DNA from: Lachnospiraceae bacterium
Lineage (GTDB): Bacteria; Bacillota; Clostridia; Lachnospirales; Lachnospiraceae
Direction of reading: 5' to 3'
Length of the DNA stretch: 56,369 nt
Assembly (NCBI GenBank): GCA_024685635.1
Contig: JAIKVP010000166.1
Span: 1 to 56,369 of the forward strand
The notes beneath the pieces were generated by a model. The model saw nothing but the letters and a program-made list of their open reading frames with translations. It did not search any database and was not told where the DNA came from. Below, one piece after another: positions 7,886-16,177 of the stretch. Position 1 is the first letter of the stretch. Every line of letters begins with the position of its first letter. A program made the translations under genes and the position numbers.

Positions 7886-8782
7886 ATGATTAACATCGAA
7901 GAAGCAAAGAAAAGAATAGAAAGCGTCAATTCAAGGGGAGATTTAAGAAATCGCACTCGCTTAAACACAGACCATGAAGTTCCGTTCGTGGAAAACGAGG
8001 CGTTTAGGGCGTTTTCAAATATCATTCACGGCTTTAGCACCAGGCTTGGTGGTGTGAGCGCTGGCATATATGAAAGCATGAACCTAGGACTTTACCTAGA
8101 TGATGAGAGAGCAAATGTAATTGAGAATTATAAGCGCTTTTCAGATGCGCTAGGAGTGGACTATGAAAGGATTTCCTGTCCAAACCAGATTCACAATTCT
8201 AATGTGCTAGTAGTAACTAATAAAGATGCAGGCGATGGAATAACAAGAGATCTAAGCCACAAAGATGTTGATGCTCAGATAACTAACGAGGCGAACATCC
8301 CGCTAATTGTCTATTCTGCAGACTGCGTTCCAATCTTATTTTGTGACCCGGTAAAAAATGTAATAGGCTCTGCCCACGCAGGCTGGAGAGGCACAGTAGC
8401 AGGAATCGCAGCGAAAGTTGTCAATAAAATGCAGGATGTATATGGCTCTGATCCTAAAGATATAAGAGCGCTTATAGGTCCTTCAATCAGCATGGATAAT
8501 TATGAGGTAGATGAAAATGTAATTAATGAAGTCAAGAACTGTGAGTATATTAATATGTCAGATGGGAGTGATGGACTATACAGAACCGTAAAATCAAAAG
8601 GCAAATATATGCTTAATTTGTGGGCTGTAAATGAGTTGATATTAACTAACGCAGGCTTAAACCATAATCATATATATAATACCAACTTATGCACGTTTAA
8701 GAATCATGATCTATTCTTTTCACATAGATACACAGCTGGAAAACGCGGCTTAAACGCAGGTATAATTATGATAGATGGATGA
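7886..8782 (+). CDS. pgeF: Peptidoglycan editing factor PgeF / YfiH-type multicopper-oxidase-like protein
   Basis: A 298-residue protein of the DUF152/YfiH/YlmD family (purine nucleoside phosphorylase or polyphenol oxidase-like; in E. coli linked to preventing mis-incorporation in peptidoglycan). The family landmarks are HGFSTRLGGVS, DVDAQIT, SADCVPIL with the zinc-ligand Cys, and GSAHAGWRGTVAGI with the ligand His. The start has GAGGTAAAG ahead of it, formed by the end of the third 74-bp repeat. It stands alone, with the next gene under its own promoter. Confidence 0.9.
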   Translation: MINIEEAKKRIESVNSRGDLRNRTRLNTDHEVPFVENEAFRAFSNIIHGFSTRLGGVSAGIYESMNLGLYLDDERANVIENYKRFSDALGVDYERISCPNQIHNSNVLVVTNKDAGDGITRDLSHKDVDAQITNEANIPLIVYSADCVPILFCDPVKNVIGSAHAGWRGTVAGIAAKVVNKMQDVYGSDPKDIRALIGPSISMDNYEVDENVINEVKNCEYINMSDGSDGLYRTVKSKGKYMLNLWAVNELILTNAGLNHNHIYNTNLCTFKNHDLFFSHRYTAGKRGLNAGIIMIDG

Positions 8783-8835
8783 TTATTAAAAGCCCATTAA
8801 AAGCCCTAAAAATTAAACTTTTTTCTTAAAAAGCC

Positions 8836-8864
8836 TATTCAAAAGGCCAATTTTATGATACAAT
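8836..8864 (+). promoter_or_regulatory. Possible extended -10 promoter for the CHAP-like gene
   Basis: TACAAT at 8859-8864 preceded by TG at 8856-8857 forms an extended -10; the -35 (TATTCA, 17-base spacer) is weak. It overlaps an in-frame ATG at 8855, which argues for the downstream start at 8930. Confidence 0.35.
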
Positions 8865-8929
8865 TTATAAGTGTATTTTTACATATATCTAATAGGGAAC
8901 TGGTAGATTATTATTTTAACGGTGGTGAA

Positions 8930-10030
8930 ATGATGAGAAACAACAAGGCTCTTAGGGTGCTTTCCTTCATGATCGCATTTACATTGGTGTTTAATTTTGG
9001 CGGGAGTTATACTATCAGTGCAGATGCTGCTTCAGGAACGCAGATTAAGATTACTAAGGACAAGCAGGTTGTTGATACATTCAAGAACGTGCCTGCGTAC
9101 TATCGCCCAGGCGGGGGCGACGGAGCTGACGAGACATACGGCTGTTATGCCTATGTAGTCAGATATTATCAGACAATTTATGGCAAGACTGTTTATAACC
9201 TTTTCCACAAGTGCATTCCACTTACCTATGGAGATACATTCAAGGAAGTAGCCAAGCCTAAGGTTGGCGATATTTGTGCTCAGATTAAGACTAATTCTAA
9301 TCATTGGTCTATAGTAAGAAAGGTTAGTGGTTCGACTGTTACAGTCATTGATCAGAATAACAAGTGGGTTATCGGTGATGAGACATTTGCATACAAGAAT
9401 TATCAGTATGATATTTCTGAAGTGACATTTTATAGACTATCTTCAGTGATTGCAGGAACTGCAACAACAGCTAAGAAGGCTACAACAGAGGCCTCTGAGG
9501 TTAAGAAGACAACCACAACCGAGAAGGTAACTACAACTGAGAAAGCTACAACAACTACTGAGTGTTCAACAGAGAAACCAAGCTCAATGAGTGTTGGAAC
9601 TGGTATCAAGAAGAAGATTACCAAGAGTGTTGTGCCAGCGCTTTCTAAGACTACAGCTCTTAAGTGGAAGTCATCTAAGAAGAAGGTAGCTAAGGTTGAT
9701 AAGAGTGGCTATGTAACTGGTGTTAAGAAGGGTACAGCGTATGTAACCGGAACACTTAGTTCAGGCAAGACAGTCAAGGTTAAAGTTAAGGTTAAGAAGG
9801 CTGGCAAGCTGACATTAAGAAGCGAAGATGTTACCTTCCCGCATAACTATAGCTGGCAATTAACCTGTACAGAGAAGAATGTTAAATTAACATACGAAAG
9901 TTCAGATAAGTCCATAGCGACAGTCAATAAGAAAGGTGTAGTAACATCTAAGTCTAAGAGAGGTATTGCAATTATTACTGTTACATCAAGTAACAACAAG
10001 ATTAATAGTTGTATTATCAGAGTCAATTAG
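8930..10030 (+). CDS. Secreted CHAP-like cysteine hydrolase with bacterial Ig-like repeats
   Basis: A 366-residue exported protein. The start ATGATG at 8930/8933 follows GGTGGTG and gives a clean signal peptide (RNNK, hydrophobic core to about residue 28, ADA-like cleavage). Next comes a CHAP-like domain with a plausible triad: C72 in YGCYAY, H125 in NHWSIV and N143 in DQNNKW, with GDIC ahead of the histidine as in CHAP proteins. A Thr/Lys linker (about 182-215) leads to two Ig-like (Big_2) repeats with SSKKKVAKVDKSG and SSDKSIATVNKKG. It probably acts on or binds the cell wall; the bond cleaved, if any, is unknown. Confidence 0.75.
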   Translation: MMRNNKALRVLSFMIAFTLVFNFGGSYTISADAASGTQIKITKDKQVVDTFKNVPAYYRPGGGDGADETYGCYAYVVRYYQTIYGKTVYNLFHKCIPLTYGDTFKEVAKPKVGDICAQIKTNSNHWSIVRKVSGSTVTVIDQNNKWVIGDETFAYKNYQYDISEVTFYRLSSVIAGTATTAKKATTEASEVKKTTTTEKVTTTEKATTTTECSTEKPSSMSVGTGIKKKITKSVVPALSKTTALKWKSSKKKVAKVDKSGYVTGVKKGTAYVTGTLSSGKTVKVKVKVKKAGKLTLRSEDVTFPHNYSWQLTCTEKNVKLTYESSDKSIATVNKKGVVTSKSKRGIAIITVTSSNNKINSCIIRVN

Positions 10031-10042
10031 ATACTAATTAAT

Positions 10043-10087
10043 AAAAAACATTAACATTAAGTAATACTTTATGTTGATGTTTTTTTT
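10043..10087 (+). terminator. Intrinsic terminator or attenuator before the DUF1015 gene
   Basis: A long stem pairs AAAAAACATTAACAT (10043-10057) with ATGTTGATGTTTTTT (10071-10085) with one G-U pair, an inner AAGT/ACTT stem and a T8 run. It ends the CHAP-like gene, yet the next gene's RBS begins only two or three bases later, leaving no room for a promoter between. Confidence 0.8.
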
Positions 10088-10101
10088 CTAGGAGGATAAA
10101 A

Positions 10102-11334
10102 ATGGCAAATATTAAAGCGTTCAAAGCAGTAAGACCAAGAGAGGACATGGCTTCTAAGATTGCGGCCCTTCCATACGATGTTTACAATCGTTTTGAGGCT
10201 AAGGAAGTTGTTAAGGGTGATAACGATTCATTCCTAAGAATTGACAGACCTGAGACTCAGTTTGATGACTCGCAGGATATGTATGCTCCTGAAGTTTATG
10301 CTAAGGGCAAGGCGATGCTAGAGGAAATGATAGCTGATAAGAGATATATTAAGGATCAGGACAATGCCTATTATATCTATCAGTTAACTATGAATGGCAG
10401 AGCTCAAAATGGTATAGTTGCCTGCGCTTCAATTGACGATTACCTAAACGGAGTAATCAAAAAACACGAAAACACCAGAGAAGAAAAAGAGCAGGATAGA
10501 ATCAGGCACGTTGACACGCTTAGCGCTCAGACAGGCCCAATTTTCTTAGCTTATAGACATAATGAAACTATTGCTGATGTAGTCGCTAAGACGGAAAAAG
10601 AAGCTCCTTTATATGACTTTACTTCTGATGATGATATCACTCACAGAGTATGGAAAATATCAAATGAAGCGGATGTTTTAGCTATTTCTAAAGCATTTAA
10701 CGATATGTCTGCTATTTATATTGCTGACGGACATCATAGATGCGCAAGCGCAGTCAAGGTTGGACTAAAGAGAAGAGAGGAGAATCCTGACTACGATGGC
10801 AGTGAAGAGTTTAATTATTTTCTATCCGTATTATTCCCAGACAGTGAGTTAATGATTATGCCTTATAACAGAGTTGTTAAAGATCTTAACGGCTTGACAT
10901 TTGATGAGTTTATAGCTAAGGTTTCTCTGCATTTTACAGTTGAAAAAAGCGGTGAAGAACCAAGCCCTAAAAATAAGGGAGAATTTTTTGCCTATTATGA
11001 CAATTCGTGGTATAAGATTAAGGCAAAAAGTGATATAATAAATAATGATCCTGTTAAGGGATTAGATGTGTCTTTGTTACAGGATTATATATTTGATCCA
11101 ATCTTAGGAATTAAGGATCCAAGAACTGATGACAGAGTTGATTTTGTCGGTGGAATTAGGGGTACAGATGAATTAGTAAAAAGGTCTAAATCTGACATGT
11201 GTATGGGATTTAGTATGTATCCAACCTCTATAGCTGAGCTGTTTAGTGTTGCAGATGCAAGTCTTTTGATGCCACCTAAGTCAACATGGTTTGAGCCTAA
11301 GTTAAGAAGCGGTATATTTATTCACGAAATATAA
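10102..11334 (+). CDS. DUF1015 family protein
   Basis: A 410-residue cytoplasmic protein of the DUF1015 family (COG4198). It shows the N-terminal KAFKAVRP segment, ALPYDVYN, KHENTREEKEQDR and the strongly conserved IADGHHR at residues 207-213. The biochemical function of the family is not established; in other Firmicutes it often lies near serine-biosynthesis genes, which is not the case here. The start has AGGAGG seven bases upstream. It is the first gene of a tight five-gene cluster, 18 bases ahead of the GlgB-like gene, and its leader carries the hairpin at 10043-10087. Confidence 0.88.
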   Translation: MANIKAFKAVRPREDMASKIAALPYDVYNRFEAKEVVKGDNDSFLRIDRPETQFDDSQDMYAPEVYAKGKAMLEEMIADKRYIKDQDNAYYIYQLTMNGRAQNGIVACASIDDYLNGVIKKHENTREEKEQDRIRHVDTLSAQTGPIFLAYRHNETIADVVAKTEKEAPLYDFTSDDDITHRVWKISNEADVLAISKAFNDMSAIYIADGHHRCASAVKVGLKRREENPDYDGSEEFNYFLSVLFPDSELMIMPYNRVVKDLNGLTFDEFIAKVSLHFTVEKSGEEPSPKNKGEFFAYYDNSWYKIKAKSDIINNDPVKGLDVSLLQDYIFDPILGIKDPRTDDRVDFVGGIRGTDELVKRSKSDMCMGFSMYPTSIAELFSVADASLLMPPKSTWFEPKLRSGIFIHEI

Positions 11335-11352
11335 TTATGGGAGGATATTAAT

Positions 11353-14016
11353 ATGAGAAGAGATTACGGGATTTCAATTAACTGGGAGGAAGTACATGCT
11401 ATATCACACGGTTTGCATGACAATCCTCATCACATTTTAGGACCACATATTGAGGGAGATGGTCTTGTGATTAATGCATTTGTTAAAAATGCACTAAAGG
11501 TCGAGGTTGTGCGCGAGAATAAGAAGGAAGTCTTAGAGATGCGTGCATCTGGTATTGCTGATTTCTTCACACTTAGAACTGATGACAAGAAGATATTCCC
11601 ATATCGTTTAAGGGCTACATATCGTGACGGTGGTGTTTTTGAATACAAGGATTCATACTGCTTTGAGCCTGTAATAGACAATCAGGAGCTTGCTTCATTT
11701 TCACAGGGAGTGCTCTATGATGCTTATGATATTATGGGCGCTCAGGTGAAGACTATTGACGGAGTTAAGGGAACCTGCTTTACAGTATGGGCTCCTAATG
11801 CGCAGAGAGTAAGCGTTTTAGGCGAGTTCAATATGTGGGAGGGCAATCGCTCAATTATGCGTAGGGTAAATGATACTGCTGTATTTGAACTCTTTATCCC
11901 AGGTGTTTTAGCAGGTGATGAGTACAAGTTTGAGATTAGAAACAGAGATGGAAGAGTCTTTACTAAGACAGATCCTTATTCATTTGCCAATGAAGTCTTC
12001 CCTTCTGATGTTTCTAAGGTTAGTGAGATTAACTATAAGTTTAAGGATAGCGCATGGATTAAGTCTAGAGATAAGAACAAGAATCTCGAAAAGCCAATGA
12101 ATGTATTAGAGGTTAATCCTTTTACATTTGACGACAAGCTTAATGACAGAAACTTTAAGACTTTAGCTGAGTCAGTTTTAGCTTACGCATCCGATAACAA
12201 CTACAATTATGTTGAGCTTATGCCTATTATGGATACTATTAATGGTGCATCGTTAGGCTATGAGACTCACGGTTTCTACTCAGTATCTGAAGTCTTAGGT
12301 ACTGTCAATGATTTCATGTATTTTGTTGACTGCATGCACAAGAATTCTATCGGAGTTATCATTGACTGGGCGCCTTATCAGTTTGGTAAGGAAGAGCATG
12401 GCTTGGCTTATTTTGATGGAGACGCATGCTACGAGGATTCTAATCCACTAAGAGCCAACAATCAGGCATTTAACACACTTAATTTCAACTACGGCCGCAA
12501 AGAGGTTAGCAATTTCTTAATCTCTAACGCATTGTTCTGGGTTGAAAAATGCCACGTTGATGGAATTAAGATTTCTTCAGTTGCTTCAATGCTTTATCTT
12601 GATTACGGTAAGTCAGATGGTGAGTGGTTACCTAACATTTACGGCAGCAATGAGAACCTTGATGCAATCGAGTTCTTTAAGCATCTCAATTCAATCATGA
12701 ACAAGCGTAATCCTGGAGTTATTATGATTGCTGAGGATTCTTCACTTTATCCTGATGTTACTTTGGATGTCGAGGAAGAAGGACTTGGCTTTGATTACAA
12801 GTGGAATCTTGGCTGGAGCGATGACATGCTAAGATACGCTGAGACTGCCGTTGTCGACAGAAGAAATGAAGCCAATGCATTAACATTTAGCTTATTATAT
12901 GCTTATAACGAAAACTATATGTATGGTGTAAGCCATAATGATATAGCATTTTCTAATCCTCTTATTGAGAAGATTGCAGGAAATGATATCCAAAAGAAGG
13001 CATTTTACAAGGCTTGGCTTGGTTATATGATGACACAGCCAGGTAAGAAATATATGTATATGAATCAGGATACTGATGACGAATTAAAGTTATATAAGAA
13101 GGATATTAATGCTTTATATGAGGAGGAGCCAGCTTTATCAGCTCTTGATTATGATGATGTCGGCTTTGAGTGGATTAACACAATCAAGGCTAAGGACGGA
13201 ATATTAGTATTTACTAGAAAGACCAAGAAGAAGGATGATACTTTGGTATTTGTTCTCAATCTCTCTGCAGAAGACTATCAGGGCTTTATGATTGGTGTTC
13301 CTTATAAGGGTAAATATAAAGAGATATTTAACTCTGATGCTACAATTTATGGTGGCGAGGGCAATGTTAACTCTCGTATGAGACAGAGTGCTGACAAGGT
13401 ATGTGATGAGAGAAGTCAGTCTATTACTACAACTGTTGCTGCATTTTCATTCTCTGTATATAAGTACAACCTTTCTAACTCTACAACTGCTAAGAAGACA
13501 ACAACTAAGAAGGCAGAGGCTAAATTAGTTGAGGAGGAAGTTAAAGAGAAGACTAAGGCTGAAACTAAGAAGACAACTAAGAAGACTTCAACTGTTAAGA
13601 AGGCTAAAGAGACTGTATCTAAAGCTGCTACAAGCGTTTCTAAGACTGCTTCAAGCGCTGCTAAGAAAGCTTCAGACACAGCTAAGAAGGCATCAGACAC
13701 AGCAACTAAGGCTGCTTCTACAGTAGCTAAAAAGGCTTCTGATGCAGGTAAGGCTGCAAGTTCTGCTGCTAAGAAAGTAACAAGCAAGAAGTCTAATGAT
13801 ACTGCTAAGAAAGAGACAGACAGTAAGAAGGAGACTGAGGCTAAGAAGGAGACTGAGGCTAAGAAGGCTACTGCTACAACAGATAAAAAAGCAACAACAG
13901 CCAAGAAGACTTCAACAGCCAAGAAGACTTCAACAGCAAAAAAGGCTTCAACAGCCAAGAAAACTTCAACTACAAAAAAGGCTTCAACAGCCAAAAAGAC
14001 TGATTCCGACAAATAA
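11353..14016 (+). CDS. GlgB-like (GH13) probable pseudoenzyme with Lys/Ala/Thr-rich C-terminal tail
   Basis: An 887-residue protein with the layout of a glycogen branching enzyme: N-terminal GlgB domain (DNPHHILGPH), CBM48 (VWAPNAQRVSVLGEFN), GH13 barrel and C-terminal beta domain. Long stretches match GlgB (SVASMLYLDY, GEWLPNIYG, FNYGRKEVSNFL). However, the nucleophile Asp of RVDAV is serine (KISSV, S408) and the transition-state Asp of SHDE is asparagine (SHND, N529), while the acid/base Glu (E461 in IAED) remains; AHF of region I is YQF. It is therefore probably inactive in branching but may bind glucan. Residues from about 708 to 887 are a low-complexity AKKTST/AKKAS tail like histone H1 or AlgP, not seen in ordinary GlgB. 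There is no signal peptide. Confidence 0.85.
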   Translation: MRRDYGISINWEEVHAISHGLHDNPHHILGPHIEGDGLVINAFVKNALKVEVVRENKKEVLEMRASGIADFFTLRTDDKKIFPYRLRATYRDGGVFEYKDSYCFEPVIDNQELASFSQGVLYDAYDIMGAQVKTIDGVKGTCFTVWAPNAQRVSVLGEFNMWEGNRSIMRRVNDTAVFELFIPGVLAGDEYKFEIRNRDGRVFTKTDPYSFANEVFPSDVSKVSEINYKFKDSAWIKSRDKNKNLEKPMNVLEVNPFTFDDKLNDRNFKTLAESVLAYASDNNYNYVELMPIMDTINGASLGYETHGFYSVSEVLGTVNDFMYFVDCMHKNSIGVIIDWAPYQFGKEEHGLAYFDGDACYEDSNPLRANNQAFNTLNFNYGRKEVSNFLISNALFWVEKCHVDGIKISSVASMLYLDYGKSDGEWLPNIYGSNENLDAIEFFKHLNSIMNKRNPGVIMIAEDSSLYPDVTLDVEEEGLGFDYKWNLGWSDDMLRYAETAVVDRRNEANALTFSLLYAYNENYMYGVSHNDIAFSNPLIEKIAGNDIQKKAFYKAWLGYMMTQPGKKYMYMNQDTDDELKLYKKDINALYEEEPALSALDYDDVGFEWINTIKAKDGILVFTRKTKKKDDTLVFVLNLSAEDYQGFMIGVPYKGKYKEIFNSDATIYGGEGNVNSRMRQSADKVCDERSQSITTTVAAFSFSVYKYNLSNSTTAKKTTTKKAEAKLVEEEVKEKTKAETKKTTKKTSTVKKAKETVSKAATSVSKTASSAAKKASDTAKKASDTATKAASTVAKKASDAGKAASSAAKKVTSKKSNDTAKKETDSKKETEAKKETEAKKATATTDKKATTAKKTSTAKKTSTAKKASTAKKTSTTKKASTAKKTDSDK

Positions 14017-14034
14017 TTAAGGATATGAATTTAT

Positions 14035-14928
14035 ATGTATTTATTAAACTTTATGGCAATCGCTGCTAGCTCTAATTCAGAGTTAGCAGAGGATGCTACA
14101 TTTATTAGGTCAGAATTTAAGAAGATGGGAGATAAGTTTATCAATGCTATAGATACTTATGTACCAAGGATAATCTTCGTTCTCATTTTCATTTTTATCT
14201 CTTTTAAGCTGATTAACTTTTTCGTTAAAATCATGCGAAAGAGTATGGACAGACGCGAGGTTGATCCAAGTGTAGCTGGCTTTTTATGCTCATTTGCCAA
14301 TGTAGGATTTAAGGTATTAGTTCTCTTAACTGCAGTCAATGTTTTAGGAATTGCGATTACATCATTTGTTACCTTGCTTGGTACGGCTGGTGTTGCGATT
14401 GGTTTGTCACTGCAGGGAAGCTTATCTAACCTTGCGGGCGGTGTTTTGATACTTATTCTTAAACCTTTTAAGGTTGGAGATTATATCAAGACGACCACGC
14501 CGGGAATTGAGGGGTCTGTAACCTCTATTGACATTTTTTATACAAGACTTTTGACAGTTGATAAGCAGACTGTGATTATTCCTAACGGTTCGCTTTCAAA
14601 TACAAGCGTTGTAAATGTCACAATGGAAGAGGACAGACGTGTAGATATAACCGTAGATATTGCATATTCTGCGGACTTAGCTAAGGCTAAGGATATAATT
14701 GACAATATCATTAAGACTGATGACAGATTTCATAATGATAAGGACGTTCATATTTTTGTAGATAAATTAGCCGACAGCGGAGTAAGAATTGGCGTTCATG
14801 TTTATGTCGATACGGAAGACTTTTTCCCTGCTAGGTGGTTCTTGCTAGAGCAGATTAAGCTTAAGTTCGACGAAGAAGGAATAGAGATTCCATACCAGAC
14901 TATAGATATCAATATGCGTCAGGGGTGA
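14035..14928 (+). CDS. Small-conductance mechanosensitive channel, MscS family
   Basis: A 297-residue MscS-type channel that releases solutes when membrane tension rises. Three hydrophobic segments are visible (about 38-61, 86-108 and 110-135); the pore helix region has the family pattern GVAIGLSLQGSLSNLAGG followed by KPFKVGDYI and the beta domain with VIIPNGSLSN. The start is an ATG 11 bases after AAGGA, which is wide; the in-frame ATG at 14053 is an alternative. The gene lies 18 bases after the GlgB-like gene and 4 bases before the beta-helix gene, so cotranscription is likely. Confidence 0.92.
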   Translation: MYLLNFMAIAASSNSELAEDATFIRSEFKKMGDKFINAIDTYVPRIIFVLIFIFISFKLINFFVKIMRKSMDRREVDPSVAGFLCSFANVGFKVLVLLTAVNVLGIAITSFVTLLGTAGVAIGLSLQGSLSNLAGGVLILILKPFKVGDYIKTTTPGIEGSVTSIDIFYTRLLTVDKQTVIIPNGSLSNTSVVNVTMEEDRRVDITVDIAYSADLAKAKDIIDNIIKTDDRFHNDKDVHIFVDKLADSGVRIGVHVYVDTEDFFPARWFLLEQIKLKFDEEGIEIPYQTIDINMRQG

Positions 14929-14932
14929 AACT

Positions 14933-16177
14933 ATGGATATATTAGAGACACTAAAGCAAAAAAGAGAAGTTCACAGGAAGGCGATCCATCCTTTGGCTTC
15001 TTTTTCTTTAAATGAAAAATATACATACTGCTTTGGTCTTGCCATCTTAGCTAAGGGCAATATGAAGATTATAAATGAGCTAAATGCGCCCTTTAAGAAG
15101 GTATGTCTATCCATGGGAATTGAGCCACAGGTAAGTGAGGAAATGATAGTAGATATCAACAATCATTTCGATCAGTCATTTGACTATTTAATTCAGGTTT
15201 TATCTATTGATAACAGAATATCACTATGCTTTATGATTGACTTACTTAAGCTTAGCGAGTTTGCAGATTGGGGCGCATGGTATGCAGATGAGATTATAAA
15301 GCAGTTTACATATCTTTTAAAAATGTCTGACAATACCATGGCATTTTTAAATAGCTTTATGAAGGAGAGCAAGCAGGGAGATTCTGCCAATGCTCACGGC
15401 TTGGTTGAGAGATACAGAGCATCAGGCAATGATATAGATTACGAGCTTTTGTACTATATGAACGAGAATTATCGCGAGACTAGAAAGTTTGATGATTTGA
15501 TTCTTGATACAGGTGGCGTATATCGTATTGAGTCTCCCACAACAGTAAGTGGAGATATTATAGTAACCAATGGAAGTATGCTTTATATAAGCAATACTAA
15601 CCTAAAAATCGGCGGACAGATAAGGGTTAATTCAGGACGCATAGACTTTCAGAATTCTCTAATTGAGGCAGTCGGAAGTCCTAGAGCTATGGACTATCTT
15701 ATTGAGTTAGAGAAAATGCATCAGGTATCAATCTCAGAATGCACATTTGACCTACATCATATGTGTGCTGGAATTAGACAGAGAGATGGAAGGTTAAGGA
15801 TTGAGAAATCATATTTTTACCGCTCGCAGGGTGGGAGAATGATAGCATTTTCTGGAAGGTTTATTGAGTGTATTGATTCTGAGTTTGAAGAATGTTTAGA
15901 TGGCGGTCTAATCATAGCAAGACGCGCTGAGGTAGAAATTTTAAGATGTAATTTCACTAACTGTAGAGCAGAGCACGGTGGTGCTTTTCACTCGGCAACC
16001 ACTGAGAGTGTGCATATTAGAGAGTGTAATTTTAAGGACTGTTATGCACAGTTTATTGGTGCTGCAGTTTATTTTGAATTTAAGAGATATGGCCAGGATG
16101 TTGTTGGCTGTAGCTTTGAGGGCATGGAGCCTAAGAAGGATGAGACATTTAATGTTTATAGAAGGATAGATGATTAA
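14933..16177 (+). CDS. Cytoplasmic parallel beta-helix protein with helical N-terminal domain (1)
   Basis: A 414-residue protein, no signal peptide or TM segment. Residues 1-170 are predicted largely helical and loosely resemble TerB-like helical domains. From about 185 onward there are short beta-strand repeats typical of right-handed parallel beta-helices, with recurring C-x-F-x-x-C and HGGAFHS-like turns (for example CNFTNCRAEHGGAFHS, CNFKDCYAQFIGAA). The start has AGGGGTG inside the end of mscS. It is paralogous in architecture to the next gene, with which it shares a TAATG overlap. Carbohydrate or protein-scaffold binding are possible roles, neither shown. Confidence 0.75.
   Translation: MDILETLKQKREVHRKAIHPLASFSLNEKYTYCFGLAILAKGNMKIINELNAPFKKVCLSMGIEPQVSEEMIVDINNHFDQSFDYLIQVLSIDNRISLCFMIDLLKLSEFADWGAWYADEIIKQFTYLLKMSDNTMAFLNSFMKESKQGDSANAHGLVERYRASGNDIDYELLYYMNENYRETRKFDDLILDTGGVYRIESPTTVSGDIIVTNGSMLYISNTNLKIGGQIRVNSGRIDFQNSLIEAVGSPRAMDYLIELEKMHQVSISECTFDLHHMCAGIRQRDGRLRIEKSYFYRSQGGRMIAFSGRFIECIDSEFEECLDGGLIIARRAEVEILRCNFTNCRAEHGGAFHSATTESVHIRECNFKDCYAQFIGAAVYFEFKRYGQDVVGCSFEGMEPKKDETFNVYRRIDD

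Noticed and set aside
13416..14012. 198-codon minus-strand frame opposite the Lys/Ala tail
   Set aside because: It is the complement of repetitive AAG/ACT/GCT codons; a hydrophobic low-complexity product without RBS is an artefact.
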